From Paraburkholderia phenazinium (lineage in GTDB: Bacteria; Pseudomonadota; Gammaproteobacteria; Burkholderiales; Burkholderiaceae): a stretch of DNA of 64,000 nucleotides. Shown here one piece after another: positions 26,659 to 38,953 of this stretch. The stretch's first letter is position 1; each line of letters starts with the position of its first letter. The stretch covers positions 1,550,001 to 1,614,000 of the forward strand of contig NZ_FSRM01000001.1 in NCBI RefSeq assembly GCF_900141745.1, in the 5' to 3' direction. The notes beneath the pieces are model-generated. The model made no database searches. It saw only the letters and a list, made by a program, of their open reading frames with translations, and was not told where the DNA came from. The position numbers and the translations under genes were made by a program.

Positions 26659-28014
26659 TTACGCAGCGATCTTCGTCTTGCGCGCGGTATGTTGCCGCGG
26701 CGCTTCGCGTTGATGCACGCGCTTGCCGGCAGCGTAGGTTTCGAAGATCGCGCGGTCGTCGCCGAGCAGCGCGAAGGCGAACAGCAGTTCTTCGAGCGAC
26801 TCGGTGCGCCCGGTGCGGCGCGCCAGCAGCGGCGTCGCCTGCGGATCGAGCACGATGAAATCCGCTTCCGACTTCGGCGCCAGCGTGCCGACCTTGTCCG
26901 CCAGGTCAAGCGCTTCGGCGGCACCTGCCGTGGCGAGCCAGAACATCCGCGTGGCGGTCAGATGATGGCCGGTGAGACGCGCCACCTTGTGCGCTTCGTT
27001 CATCGTCTGCAGCATCGAGAACGACGTGCCGCCGCCGACGTCGGTCGCGAGTGCGACCGGCATGCCGGCTTCGGCGGCCTTGTCGAAGTCGAACAGGCCG
27101 CTGCCGAGGAACAGGTTCGAGGTCGGGCAATGCGAGGCGACCGTGCCGGTCTGCGCCATCCGCTTACGGTCTTCCGCGTCGAGGTGGATGCAGTGCCCAT
27201 ACACGGCACGGCGGCGCAGCAGGCCGTAGTGATCGTAAATGTCCAGATAGCTGCGATGGCCGGGGAACAGATCGGCGACCCATTTCACCTCGTCGGTGTT
27301 TTCGGCGACGTGGCTCTGGATGAAAATATCCGCGTGCTCGCGCGCGAGCACACCGCACGCTTCGAGTTGGGCTTCAGTCGAGGTCGGTGCGAAACGCGGC
27401 GTCAGCGCGTACATCTGGCGGCCACGGTTATGCCAGCGGCCAATCAACTCGGCGCTGTCGTCGTAGCCCGACTGCGCGGTGTCACGCAGGAACTCGGGGC
27501 AGTTGCGATCCATCAACACCTTGCCCGCCACCATGCGCAGGTTGCGGGCCTCGCTTTCGGTGAAAAGCGCATCCGCAGATTCCTTGTGCACCGTGCAATA
27601 CACGAGCGCCGTGGTCGTGCCGCAGGCGAGCAGTTCTTCGACAAAGAAACTGGCTGTGTCCTGAGCGTAGGCCGGATCCGCGAAGCGGCGCTCTGTCGGG
27701 AAGGTGTACGTATCGAGCCACGGCAGAAGGCCGGGCGCGGGCGAGGCGATCATGTCCGTCTGCGGATAGTGAATGTGCGTGTCGATAAAGCCAGGCACGA
27801 TAAGCTTGTCGCGCATGTCCTGCACCTGCGTGCCGGGGGCGAGCTGGGACGACAGCGCTGCATACGCGCCCGCTGCGACGACGTGGCCGTCTTCCACGAT
27901 CAGCAGGCCGTCTTCGTTGAAGACCGCTGCGTTGGACGATTGCGCAGGGTCGCCGTTGAAGGTCAGCAGTTGCGCGCGGAATGCGGTTTGGGCCGCTTGA
28001 GCCGAGTGATTCAT
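26659..28014 (-). CDS. guaD: guanine deaminase
   Basis: 451 residues from MNHSAQAAQTAFRAQLL. Amidohydrolase metal ligands are visible: PGFIDTHIHYPQTDMIASP (HxH), a mid-protein HVAENTDEVKW, YGHCIHLD, and GTSFSMLQ preceded by ALATDVGG (the Asp). The guanine deaminase string DTHIHYPQTDM is diagnostic. It converts guanine to xanthine. Last gene in line with xdhABC and the adenine-type deaminase, feeding xanthine dehydrogenase. Confidence 0.93.
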   Translation of the reverse strand: MNHSAQAAQTAFRAQLLTFNGDPAQSSNAAVFNEDGLLIVEDGHVVAAGAYAALSSQLAPGTQVQDMRDKLIVPGFIDTHIHYPQTDMIASPAPGLLPWLDTYTFPTERRFADPAYAQDTASFFVEELLACGTTTALVYCTVHKESADALFTESEARNLRMVAGKVLMDRNCPEFLRDTAQSGYDDSAELIGRWHNRGRQMYALTPRFAPTSTEAQLEACGVLAREHADIFIQSHVAENTDEVKWVADLFPGHRSYLDIYDHYGLLRRRAVYGHCIHLDAEDRKRMAQTGTVASHCPTSNLFLGSGLFDFDKAAEAGMPVALATDVGGGTSFSMLQTMNEAHKVARLTGHHLTATRMFWLATAGAAEALDLADKVGTLAPKSEADFIVLDPQATPLLARRTGRTESLEELLFAFALLGDDRAIFETYAAGKRVHQREAPRQHTARKTKIAA

Positions 28015-28155
28015 GGGGAAAGCCGTCTCCGTTGTATGGAATATGAAGCGATAAATTGGCGGTAAATGACGCCGCAAACAAAGCGGAAGAGGCGAGTCGC
28101 AGGTGCGGCGCGCTCGCGCCGCTTCTCCTGCTGTTCGCGCTCCAGACCGCGCTGG

Positions 28156-30295
<2,140 letters not shown>

Positions 30296-30385
30296 CCGGC
30301 GGTTCTCCATCCATGGCTGCAAGGGGTGTCCGTGCAGCCGGTTAAGCGTGGCGCTGTGCGTTCGTGTCGCGCAGCGCGTGAAAAT

Positions 30386-32875
30386 TCATGTTGCGGTATC
30401 GACGCTGGCCGGTGTCTTTGGCGCTGCGCCGGCTGTTGTATTGCCCACCGAAGTTGCTGCTGTTTCGGGCTCCTTTGGATCGCTTGAACCTGCCGCCGGC
30501 ATGCTCACAACGGACGCTGCCTGCTGCATCGCCTCCAGCGCATCGAGAATCGCCTCGGGCGTCGCCGGCGCGCGCAGCGGCGGGGCATGATTCGCTTGCG
30601 GCGCCGTCGCTGCAATCGCATCGCGGATCGCAAGAAACACCGAGAACGGCAGCAAGAGCGGTGGCTCGCCGACCGCCTTTGAGCGAAATACTGTCGGCTC
30701 CGCATTCTCGTTGCGGTAGAGCTGCACGTGGAAAGCGGCGGGCGTATCGCTGACCGCCGGGATCTTGTATGTCGACGGCGCGTGCGTCATGAGTCGACCG
30801 TCGCGGTTCCACCAGAGTTCCTCAGTGGTCAGCCAGCCCATGCCCTGGATGAAGCCGCCTTCGACCTGGCCGATATCGATGGCCGGATTGATCGACTGCC
30901 CGGCGTCGTGCAGCACGTCGGCGCGTACGAGCTTCCATTCGCCCGTCAGCGTATCCACCACGACTTCCGATACCGCCGCACCATACGCGAAATAGTAGAA
31001 CGGATGACCGGTCAGTGTCTTCGCGTCCCAGTGCACCTTGGGTGTCGCATAGAAGCCATCGGACCACAACTGCACACGCGCCAGATACGCCATGTTGACG
31101 AGTTGCGGGAAGGGCATTGTCACGCCGTTGGCGTGCACCATGCTGTCCTTGAACTGCACGGCGTCGGGTTCGCCGCCGAGTTCTCTGGCAGCCAGCGCGG
31201 CGAGCCGCTCGCGAATCGTGCGTGCTGCGGCTTCGGCTGCCTTGCCGTTCAGATCGCTGCCTGTGGAGGCGGCCGTGGCCGAGGTGTTGGCCACCTTGGA
31301 CGTGTCGGTCGCCGTCGCGCGTACCCGCGAGAGCGGCACGCCGAGCTCGTTGGCGACCACCTGGGCCACCTTCGTGTTGAGCCCCTGGCCCATTTCGGTG
31401 CCGCCGTGATTGACGAGGATTGAACCGTCCTTGTAGACGTGCACCAATGCGCCGGCCTGATTGAGAAAAGGCACGTTGAACGAGATGCCGAATTTCACCG
31501 GTGAGAAGGCGATGCCGCGTTTGAGCACGGGACTCGTTGCGTTATAGACGGCGAGCGCGGCGCGGCGTGCCCGGTAGTCGCTTGACGCGAGCAGTTCGTC
31601 GGTGAGCGGCGCAATCACGTTATCTTCGACACGTTGTCCGTATGGCGTGACATCGCGCTCGCCGACACCGTAGTAATTGGCAAGCCGCACATCGAGCGGA
31701 TCGAGTTTCAGCTGCCGGGCGATGCTGTCGAGCATCACTTCCATTACCAACGCGCCCTGCGGGCCGCCGAAGCCGCGAAACGCGGTGTTCGACTGCGTAT
31801 TGGTCTTGCAGCACAGCGCCACGATGTCCACGTCGGACAGGTAGTACGCGTTGTCGAAGTGGCACACTGCGCGCGTCGCGACGGCGCCGGAAAGGTCCGC
31901 AGAATAACCTGCGCGCAGGGCAATTTCGACCCGTGCGCCGAGAATGCGGCCGGTGTCGTCGAAGCCGGCTTCGTATTCGTAGACAGCATCGTGGCGCTTG
32001 CCGGTGATCATGAAGTCGTCGTCGCGGTCGGCGCGTAGTTTGACCGGACGTTGCAGCAACTTTGCGGCGAGCGCCGCGACGCAGGCAAACAATGCCGATT
32101 GCGATTCCTTCCCGCCGAAGCCACCACCCATACGCCGGCATTCGCAGACGACGCTATGCGCCGGCCAGTCGAGCATATGCGCGACCACCTGTTGCATTTC
32201 GCTCGGATGCTGTGTCGAACTGTAGACCAGCATGCTGTCCATCTCTTTGGGGACGGCATACGCGACCTGGCCTTCGAGATAAAACTGCTCCTGACCGCCA
32301 ACGTCGAAACTACCCTGGATCTGATGTGGCGCGGCGGCGATTTTCGCCGCGGGCTCGCCGCGCGTCAGATGCAAGGGCGGCAGGACGAACTGCTTTTTCG
32401 CTTTGGCTTCGGCCGGGGTGAGCACGACGTCCAACGGGTCATAGCGGACCACGTCATCGCTTTTCGCCAGCGCCGCAGCGCGGCGCGCGAGTTCGTGGCT
32501 TTCGGCAATGACCGCGAACACCGGTTGACCGAGGTACAGCACTTCGTCGTCGGCGAGGATCGGATCGTCATGCAACACCGGCCCGCAATTGTTCTCACCT
32601 GGAATGTCGGTGGCGCTCAACACCGCGATTACGCCCGGGGCGCTGCGCACGGCGCTCAGATCGAGCGAGGCGATCCGCGCGTGCGCATGGCGTGACAGTC
32701 CGAGCGCTGCGTGCAACGTGCCTTGGAGCTCGGGGATGTCGTCCGTATAGGTGGCTTCGCCGCTGACATGCAACGCGGCGGACTCGTGCGGCAAGGATGT
32801 GCCGATCGAAGCCGTCTCGCTTTCGGCCCGGTCCGCGGCATGGTGGATGAATGCGTCGGTCTGCTTGTTCATCAC
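30386..32875 (-). CDS. xdhB: xanthine dehydrogenase, molybdopterin-binding subunit
   Basis: 829 residues. Moco subunit features are abundant: RMGGGFGGKESQSA, NTAFRGFGGPQGALVMEV, GTEMGQGLNTKVAQVVA, and the C-terminal SKAVGEPPLLLPFSVFLAIRDA with the Glu of the active site (GEPP). N-terminal ALHVSGEATYTDDIPELQGT is typical of XdhB. It oxidises hypoxanthine and xanthine to uric acid with XdhA. Its first 4 bases overlap the xdhA stop, indicating coupling. Confidence 0.95.
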   Translation of the reverse strand: MMNKQTDAFIHHAADRAESETASIGTSLPHESAALHVSGEATYTDDIPELQGTLHAALGLSRHAHARIASLDLSAVRSAPGVIAVLSATDIPGENNCGPVLHDDPILADDEVLYLGQPVFAVIAESHELARRAAALAKSDDVVRYDPLDVVLTPAEAKAKKQFVLPPLHLTRGEPAAKIAAAPHQIQGSFDVGGQEQFYLEGQVAYAVPKEMDSMLVYSSTQHPSEMQQVVAHMLDWPAHSVVCECRRMGGGFGGKESQSALFACVAALAAKLLQRPVKLRADRDDDFMITGKRHDAVYEYEAGFDDTGRILGARVEIALRAGYSADLSGAVATRAVCHFDNAYYLSDVDIVALCCKTNTQSNTAFRGFGGPQGALVMEVMLDSIARQLKLDPLDVRLANYYGVGERDVTPYGQRVEDNVIAPLTDELLASSDYRARRAALAVYNATSPVLKRGIAFSPVKFGISFNVPFLNQAGALVHVYKDGSILVNHGGTEMGQGLNTKVAQVVANELGVPLSRVRATATDTSKVANTSATAASTGSDLNGKAAEAAARTIRERLAALAARELGGEPDAVQFKDSMVHANGVTMPFPQLVNMAYLARVQLWSDGFYATPKVHWDAKTLTGHPFYYFAYGAAVSEVVVDTLTGEWKLVRADVLHDAGQSINPAIDIGQVEGGFIQGMGWLTTEELWWNRDGRLMTHAPSTYKIPAVSDTPAAFHVQLYRNENAEPTVFRSKAVGEPPLLLPFSVFLAIRDAIAATAPQANHAPPLRAPATPEAILDALEAMQQAASVVSMPAAGSSDPKEPETAATSVGNTTAGAAPKTPASVDTAT

Positions 32876-34407
32876 AGCGGCTCCTGCGCGGGCGCCACGT
32901 CCGCTTCGAATGCAAACGCATTGACGTCGAACAGGGCTAGCGGCGCGTCATCGCGCGTTTCCAGCTGGAAGCGCCGCAGCAGGTTGCGCGCCACCTTCAA
33001 CCGATAAGCGCTCGACGCACGCATGTCGGAGAGCGGCTGATAGTCGGCGGCGAGCGCATCCATGGCGCGTTGGGTTGCCGTGTCGTCCCAGGCCGCGCCG
33101 GTCAGCGCGGCTTCAGCGCGGGCGGCGCGCTTCGGGGTCGCCGCCATGCCGCCGAAGGCGAGGCGCGCCTCGACAATGACGTCGTCCTCGATCTGCAGTG
33201 CAAACGCGGCGCAGACCGCCGAGATGTCCTGGTCGTAACGCTTCGAGACCTTGTAGGTGCGAAAGCGCAGATTTCGCGCCGGTCGCGGCACACGGATCGC
33301 GGCGACGAATTCGCCGGCAGCCAGCGCCGTCTTTTGATAGCCGAGGTAAAAAGCGTCGAGCGGGAGCGTGCGGGTTTTGGCACCGTTACGCAGCACGACT
33401 TCGGCGCCGAGTGCTAGCAGTGCCGGCATCGAGTCGCCGATCGGCGAGCCGTTCGCGACATTGCCGCCGAGCGTGCCCGCGTTGCGGATCGGCAGCGACG
33501 CGAAGCGGGTCCAGAGTTCTGCGAGTTCTGGGTAATCGACAGCCAGCGCGGCGTACGCGTCTTCCAGTGTTACGGCCGCGCCGATTGTCAGCGTCTGCGC
33601 GTCGCGCTCGATGGCCTTCAGTTCCGCCACATTGCCGAGATACAGGATGTCGCCGAGATCGCGGAACTGCTTGGTGACCCATAGCCCGACATCCGTGCTG
33701 CCGGCAAGGAGACGTGCGTCCGGATGCCCGGCGCGCAAGGCAGCGAAGGCATCGAGCGTGACCGGGGCGTAGAAGAGTGGCGTACCGAAAGCGTCGCCGC
33801 GTACATCGGCGGCACGATATTCGAAAGTATCGCGGCGTTGCAGCGGCTTTAGCGCCTCGGCAACCGCCGCGCGATCGAACGGGACGCGCGGATACTGCGC
33901 GTAATCGAACATCTTCTGCGTAGCGTCGACGATCGGCCGGTAGCCAGTACAGCGGCACAGATTGCCCGACAGGGCGGTATTGATCTCGTCGCGCGTCGGC
34001 AGGCCGGCGGCTGCCGGCTGGTTTTCGTATAGCGCCCACATCGACATAACGAAGCCCGGCGTGCAAAAGCCGCACTGCGAACCGTGACAGTCGACCATTG
34101 CCTGCTGGACCGGATGCAGAGTGCCGTCCGCTGTGCGCAGGTCTTCGACACTGAAGAGTGCCCGGCCATCGAGCGTGGGCAGAAACTGGATGCAGGCGTT
34201 GACCGCCTTGAGCGTGAGGTGCCGGTTGGCGTCGAGTTCGCCGACCACGACCGTGCAGGCGCCGCAGTCGCCTTCCGCGCAACCTTCCTTGGTGCCCGTG
34301 CAATGCAGGTCTTCGCGCAGGTGCTGAAGCACGGTGCGCGTCGCCGGCACGCCCTGAACCTCACGGACGGCGCCACGGTAAAAGAAGCGGATGGTTTGCG
34401 TTGTCAT
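32872..34407 (-). CDS. xdhA: xanthine dehydrogenase small subunit (2Fe-2S and FAD)
   Basis: 511 residues from MTTQTIRFFYRGAVREV. Two 2Fe-2S clusters: CTGTKEGCAEGDCGACTV near residue 43 and CGFCTPGF...CRCTGYRP. A FAD-binding CO-dehydrogenase flavoprotein domain follows (RLLAGSTDVGLW, LPIRNAGTLGGNVANGSP). It passes electrons from the molybdenum centre to NAD+. First gene of xdhABC-adenine deaminase-guaD on the minus strand. Upstream starts (MSFGFA... or 34491) add unconserved residues. Confidence 0.94.
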   Translation of the reverse strand: MTTQTIRFFYRGAVREVQGVPATRTVLQHLREDLHCTGTKEGCAEGDCGACTVVVGELDANRHLTLKAVNACIQFLPTLDGRALFSVEDLRTADGTLHPVQQAMVDCHGSQCGFCTPGFVMSMWALYENQPAAAGLPTRDEINTALSGNLCRCTGYRPIVDATQKMFDYAQYPRVPFDRAAVAEALKPLQRRDTFEYRAADVRGDAFGTPLFYAPVTLDAFAALRAGHPDARLLAGSTDVGLWVTKQFRDLGDILYLGNVAELKAIERDAQTLTIGAAVTLEDAYAALAVDYPELAELWTRFASLPIRNAGTLGGNVANGSPIGDSMPALLALGAEVVLRNGAKTRTLPLDAFYLGYQKTALAAGEFVAAIRVPRPARNLRFRTYKVSKRYDQDISAVCAAFALQIEDDVIVEARLAFGGMAATPKRAARAEAALTGAAWDDTATQRAMDALAADYQPLSDMRASSAYRLKVARNLLRRFQLETRDDAPLALFDVNAFAFEADVAPAQEPL

Positions 34408-34823
34408 GGCGAATCCGAAAGACATTGCGGACCGGGCGCGCGTTACGCAGGGGGTCGCGCCGTAGCCGGCCTCGCGCACGTAGATCGCCATCCATATCCG
34501 AAGATAGCACTACCTCGTCTCGAAAATATTTCCCCACGGTGATGCGGGTTATTCGCGGAGGGTCATGAGCGTGGGAGGCGGCGTGGCCCGTGAGACAGCG
34601 GCCGCCGCGGCGGAATAGCCGCAAAGCCACGCGGAGCTGGGCGCAGCGGGCGGTGCGGTGAGCACCAAAAAGGGGGGAATGGGACCGGACGCGAGCAAAA
34701 AGGCGCTTTTCCGGCTTCCAGGTGTTTACGACGAGGTATGCAGTTCTTCGCGGGAGCGGAGCGTTCGGGCCCAGCAGGGGGCCGGGCCACCGCAGGGGCT
34801 AACGTCCGTCACGCCCGGTTTTC
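34408..34823. other. 416-base region between dsbB and xdhA
   Basis: Holds the xdh promoter region on the minus strand and the 3' flank of dsbB. I find no gene, no convincing terminator and no clear operator in it. Confidence 0.5.
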
Positions 34824-35333
34824 TCAGGCGATCCGGCGGCGATTTCGGATGAGGCTCAACACCAGCGGCACATACGCGACAAAAAAGGCGAGCAGCGACC
34901 ACTCCGGCAGCGAAAGGCCGAGGATCGGCGGATACGCGGTCTCGCACAATCCGGCTACCTTGAACACGCCCGGCAGCCAGTGAGCCGGCGGCAGGCTGTC
35001 GACCAGCGGTTGCAGCGCGTCGAAGCCGCAGCTAAAACCCGGATTCGCCAGCACATACACATGGCGTGCCGCGGTTGCGATGCCGGCCAGCGCCGACAGC
35101 GCAGCCAGCGCTTCGAGTAACCGTACGCCGCGCCAGCTGTCGAAGCGCGCGCCGAGGAACGCAAAGATCGCGATCAGGAGAAAGAAGTAGCGCTGCAGAA
35201 TGCACAGTGGGCAAGGGTCTTCGTGCAGGCCGTACTGCATGTACAGCGCGCCGCCGACCAGGGCAACGCAGATCAGGCCAAGCAGAACCAGCAGGGAGCG
35301 CTCGCGGCGCAGCATTGCATTGTCGTTATTCAT
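34824..35333 (-). CDS. dsbB: disulfide bond formation protein DsbB
   Basis: 169 residues with four membrane helices. The first redox pair is in [11 protein letters not shown] (periplasmic loop 1) and the second in GFSCGFD and GLCETAYP (loop 2), as needed to reoxidise DsbA and pass electrons to quinone. The ATG at 35333 begins [15 protein letters not shown], a short cytoplasmic tail before helix 1. Standard length. The upstream neighbour on the same strand is the amidase gene, 83 bases away. Confidence 0.94.
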   Translation of the reverse strand: MNNDNAMLRRERSLLVLLGLICVALVGGALYMQYGLHEDPCPLCILQRYFFLLIAIFAFLGARFDSWRGVRLLEALAALSALAGIATAARHVYVLANPGFSCGFDALQPLVDSLPPAHWLPGVFKVAGLCETAYPPILGLSLPEWSLLAFFVAYVPLVLSLIRNRRRIA

Positions 35334-35416
35334 GGATCGTGTGGCTGTCGAAAGTCGAAAACTCAAAAGAGCGGGTGCCCGCGATTCTAGCGCGAACACC
35401 GCCCTTCGGTTTCCGG

Positions 35417-36796
35417 CTACCGGATCGTATTGAGCACGGCTTCGGCGGCGCGGCCAATGGCAAGCAGCGCGTCGTCGCCGTGCGGGGCGCCCGCCAGCAT
35501 GAGGCCGACCGGCGCGTCGCCGCGCGGATGGCAGGGCAGCGAGAGAGCGCAGGTGTCGAGGAAATTAAATGCGCTCGGATTGCGCAGGATCAAGGCGTTG
35601 GTGCGGGCAAAGGCATCGTCGTCATGCACGAGGTCGGCCACGCGCGGCGGCACGACTGGCACCGTGGGCGCGACGATCGCGTCGAAGCGTTGCCACAGCG
35701 TGCTGCGGGCGGCTTCCAGCAGCGCGCTGCGCTCAGCCACCAGATCGAGATAGTCGGCTGCGCTGGCCGGCTGGCCTTTCATGATGCGGGTCAGCACGCG
35801 CGGGTCGTATTGCTGGCGGTGCTTTTCCAGCAGCGGCCGGTGCCACGCGTACGCTTCGATCGACGGAAAGCCGAAGCGGTTGATCTCCGGCAAACGGTCG
35901 AGCGGCGCAAAACGCACTTCGCTGACAATCGCGCCGGCGGCTTCCAGATGTTTGAGCGCTGTGTCGATGGCAGCGGCCACGGCCGGCTCGACGCCGTCCG
36001 TCACATAGTTGGTGAGCACGCCGAGTCGCACGCCTTCGAGCGGGCGAGCCGCCGGAATGCGCGGCTCGAGCCCCGCCAGCATGCGATCCACCAGTGCGCA
36101 GCAGGCAACCGAGACGCCGATCGGCCCGAATGAATCGAGCGTCGGCGAAAGCGGTACGCCGCCTTGCTTGGGAATGCGATCGGCGGTGGGCTTGAAGCCG
36201 GTCAGGCCGCACAGCGCGGCGGGGATGCGGATCGAGCCGCCGGTGTCGGTGCCGAGCGCGATAGCGGCCATGCCGTCCGCCACCGACGCTGCGGCCCCAG
36301 AGGACGAGCCGCCCGAAACCCGCTCGTCGCCTTTCACATCACGCCGGTACGGGGACAGCGGATGCCCGTAGTGCGGATTCAGCCCGAGCCCGGAGAACGC
36401 GAACTCGCTCATGTTGGTGCGTCCGACTATCACAGCGCCCGCCCGCTTCAGGCGAGCAACCGCGACCGCATCGGCGGTCGCGGGCGGCGCATCGGCGAGT
36501 GCGCTCGAACCGGCGCGGGTCACCTGGCCTTCGATGTCGAACAGGTCCTTGATCGACACCGGAATCCCCGCAAGCGGCGACATCACCGAGCCTGCGGCGC
36601 GCAGACGGTCGTGTCCGTCGGCGGCGGCGCGGGCGCGGTCGGCATCGACATGCATGAAAACGGCCGAACCCTGGCCGGCTGGGTCGGCGATGCGTTCGAG
36701 CGCGGTTTCGACGAGTTTGCGGCTGGTGGTGCGGCCCGCGGCGAGATCGGCAGCGAGCTGGGCGAGCGGCGGGAAGGGCGTGAATTCAGTGGGCAT
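35417..36796 (-). CDS. amidase (amidase signature family)
   Basis: 459 residues from [18 protein letters not shown]. The Ser-cisSer-Lys triad is visible: [17 protein letters not shown] (Lys), then [19 protein letters not shown] (cis-Ser) and [18 protein letters not shown] (nucleophile Ser in DTGGSIR). The family hydrolyses amides; the substrate is unknown. It is the last gene of an operon with GntR, MFS and DUF2848 genes, so a compound imported by the MFS carrier is the likely source. Confidence 0.88.
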   Translation of the reverse strand: MPTEFTPFPPLAQLAADLAAGRTTSRKLVETALERIADPAGQGSAVFMHVDADRARAAADGHDRLRAAGSVMSPLAGIPVSIKDLFDIEGQVTRAGSSALADAPPATADAVAVARLKRAGAVIVGRTNMSEFAFSGLGLNPHYGHPLSPYRRDVKGDERVSGGSSSGAAASVADGMAAIALGTDTGGSIRIPAALCGLTGFKPTADRIPKQGGVPLSPTLDSFGPIGVSVACCALVDRMLAGLEPRIPAARPLEGVRLGVLTNYVTDGVEPAVAAAIDTALKHLEAAGAIVSEVRFAPLDRLPEINRFGFPSIEAYAWHRPLLEKHRQQYDPRVLTRIMKGQPASAADYLDLVAERSALLEAARSTLWQRFDAIVAPTVPVVPPRVADLVHDDDAFARTNALILRNPSAFNFLDTCALSLPCHPRGDAPVGLMLAGAPHGDDALLAIGRAAEAVLNTIR

Positions 36797-36839
36797 GGTC
36801 GTTCCGGTCCAGTGAGATGCAATCAGATGCGGTTGACGG

Positions 36840-37517
36840 TTAAATCCGGTTGAAGAGGGTCGCGCGAAACGCTTCGATATGGCGCTGTACCGACTGGCGT
36901 GCGCCGTCGGCATCGCGCTCGCGCAGCAAGCGAAACAGTTCGAGATGTTCCTCGTGGACATCCTCGAGATGGTGCGGTTCGGACAGCGAGATAAACCAGA
37001 AACGCAGCGATCGCTCATGCAGCCCGCGCAGGATATCGGCGAGCACCGGATTACGCGACGCCGCCGAAATCGCCAGATGGAATTCGCGGTCGATATCCAT
37101 CATGCCTTCTACGTCATGCGCAGCGACGCACACCTTGGAGCGCTCGAGTAGCGCTTCCATCACTTCGTAATCATGCGCCTGAGCGTGGCGCGCCGCCAGT
37201 TCGACACAATGGCCTTCGTTGATCAGGCGCACGTCGATGATCGCGAGCACGTCGTCGAGCGAGACCGGACGCACCATGATGCCCTTGCGCGGCATGATCG
37301 TCAGCATGCCCTCGTGCACGAGCCGGTGCAGCGCCTGATGAACGGGTGTGCGGCCAATGCCGGTCAGCGTCATCAGCTCGGCCTCGTTGAGCACTTCGCT
37401 TGGGCGCAAACGCATGGTGATGATTTCGCGCTTGACGAATTCATAGGCCTGTTCGGCGAGGCTCGCACCGTTTTGGCGGGCGGTCATGGGAGCGCGGGAA
37501 GTCTGCAAAAGCGTCAT
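36840..37517 (-). CDS. GntR-family transcriptional regulator (FCD/FadR subgroup)
   Basis: 225 residues. The winged HTH is at about residues 18-80 (QAYEFVKREIITMRLRPSEV, ELMTLTGIGRTPVHQALHRL) and the C-terminal all-helical FCD domain follows with metal-site His/Asp candidates (IDREFHLAISAASRNP, EEHLELF, QRHIEAFR). FCD regulators respond to small organic acids or amides. It sits inside the amidase operon, so it probably controls it; a dyad upstream of the first gene is a candidate operator. Confidence 0.9.
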   Translation of the reverse strand: MTLLQTSRAPMTARQNGASLAEQAYEFVKREIITMRLRPSEVLNEAELMTLTGIGRTPVHQALHRLVHEGMLTIMPRKGIMVRPVSLDDVLAIIDVRLINEGHCVELAARHAQAHDYEVMEALLERSKVCVAAHDVEGMMDIDREFHLAISAASRNPVLADILRGLHERSLRFWFISLSEPHHLEDVHEEHLELFRLLRERDADGARQSVQRHIEAFRATLFNRI

Positions 37518-37584
37518 GAATAAAGGGTGCAGGCGAGGTCAGGTGCAAGGGTGAAGCTCATTCGCCCGCATTGTAGTCGAGCCT

Positions 37585-38946
37585 TCACGCGAGCTCCGCC
37601 ACGCCGTGCGGCACCTTGACCCGCGGCATCAGCAGCGTGACGAGTCCGCCGACGATCAGCGCTCCCGCGATCAGCACGAGTCCGAAGGTCACGCTATGCG
37701 TCGCATCCTTGACGACGCCGAGCACATACGGGCTGACGTAGCCGGCCAGATTGGCGATCGAGTTGATCACGGCGATGCCGGCCACAGCGGCGCTGCCTTG
37801 CAGGAACGTGGTCGACATCGACCAGAAAATGCCGAAGCCCGCGAGGATGCCGATATAGGCGATCGACAGGCCGGTCACCGCCAGCGGAATCGAGTTCGTC
37901 ACCGACGCGCTGCCGAGCAGTCCGGCCGCGCCGATGAAACAGCACACGGCATAGTGCCAGCGCCGCTCGCCGGTGACGTCCGACGAACGTCCGATCAGGA
38001 TCATGCCGATCCCTGCCGCCAGATAGGGGATGGCGGTGACGAACCCGTTGCTCACCAGGTTGGTGACGCCGAGATCCTTGACGATCTGCGGCAACCAGAA
38101 CGAGAAGCCGGCGTTGCCCGTGACCAGACAGAAGTAGATCAGTGTCAGCAGCCAGAAGCGCCCGGAGCACAGCGCGGCGCGCAGGTTGTGTTCGGCGCCG
38201 GCGGACGCCGCTGCGCTGTTTTCGCGTGCTAGCCGGGCGAGGACGACGCGTTTTTCCTCGTCATCGAGCCAGGCTGCTTCAGCGGGCGTATTGCGCAGCA
38301 CGGCCAGCGCCCAGAAGCCGGCGAGGATCGAGGGAATACCTTCGATCAGGAACATCCACTGCCAGCCGCGTAGCCCGTGGGCTTCGTGCAGCGCCGACAT
38401 CAGGAAGCCCGAAAGCGGCGCACCGATGATCCCCGCCACCGGAATCGCCGCCATGAACACGGCCACCATCCGGGCGCGCCGGTCCGATGGAAACCAGAAC
38501 GTCAGGTACAGCACGACGCCCGGGACGAGCCCGGCTTCCGCCACGCCGAGCAGGAAGCGCAACACGTAGAACATTGTCTCCGAGCGCACGAACATCATCA
38601 CGCACGACAGCGCGCCCCACAGCATCGTGATGCGGGCGATCGTCGCGCGGGCGCCGAATTTCTTCAGCAGGAGGTTGCTCGGCACTTCGAAGACGAAATA
38701 GCCGAAGAAGAAGATCCCTGCGCCGAGTCCGTAAGCGGTGTTCGACAAGCCGAGGTCGCCCGTGAACTGCAGTTTCGCGTAGCCGATGTTGACACGATCG
38801 AGATACGACAGCACGTAGACCAGAAACAGGAACGGCATGATGCGCCAGGTGATTTTTCGCAGCGCGCTGGCTTCGATGGCAGCGTCCTGGGAAGACCCGG
38901 TGTGGGCGGTCACACGCAACTCTGCTGACGGCGGGGCAGGGTTCAT
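37585..38946 (-). CDS. MFS transporter, anion:cation symporter (ACS/phthalate permease-like) family
   Basis: 453 residues with 12 predicted helices. Starts MNPAPPSAELRV; the cytoplasmic tail leads into ITWRIMPFLFLVYVLSYLDR and NIGYAKLQFTGDLGLSNTAYG, both classic for the ACS family that imports organic anions. The middle loop carries LDDEEKRVVLARLAREN. Likely imports the substrate of the adjacent amidase/DUF2848 enzymes; the exact compound cannot be told. Seven bases after the DUF2848 stop. Confidence 0.9.
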   Translation of the reverse strand: MNPAPPSAELRVTAHTGSSQDAAIEASALRKITWRIMPFLFLVYVLSYLDRVNIGYAKLQFTGDLGLSNTAYGLGAGIFFFGYFVFEVPSNLLLKKFGARATIARITMLWGALSCVMMFVRSETMFYVLRFLLGVAEAGLVPGVVLYLTFWFPSDRRARMVAVFMAAIPVAGIIGAPLSGFLMSALHEAHGLRGWQWMFLIEGIPSILAGFWALAVLRNTPAEAAWLDDEEKRVVLARLARENSAAASAGAEHNLRAALCSGRFWLLTLIYFCLVTGNAGFSFWLPQIVKDLGVTNLVSNGFVTAIPYLAAGIGMILIGRSSDVTGERRWHYAVCCFIGAAGLLGSASVTNSIPLAVTGLSIAYIGILAGFGIFWSMSTTFLQGSAAVAGIAVINSIANLAGYVSPYVLGVVKDATHSVTFGLVLIAGALIVGGLVTLLMPRVKVPHGVAELA

Positions 38947-38953
38947 GGGCGCC

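Noticed and set aside
26557..28065. 502-codon plus-strand open frame
   Set aside because: Antisense to guaD and reading through the heptamer repeat.
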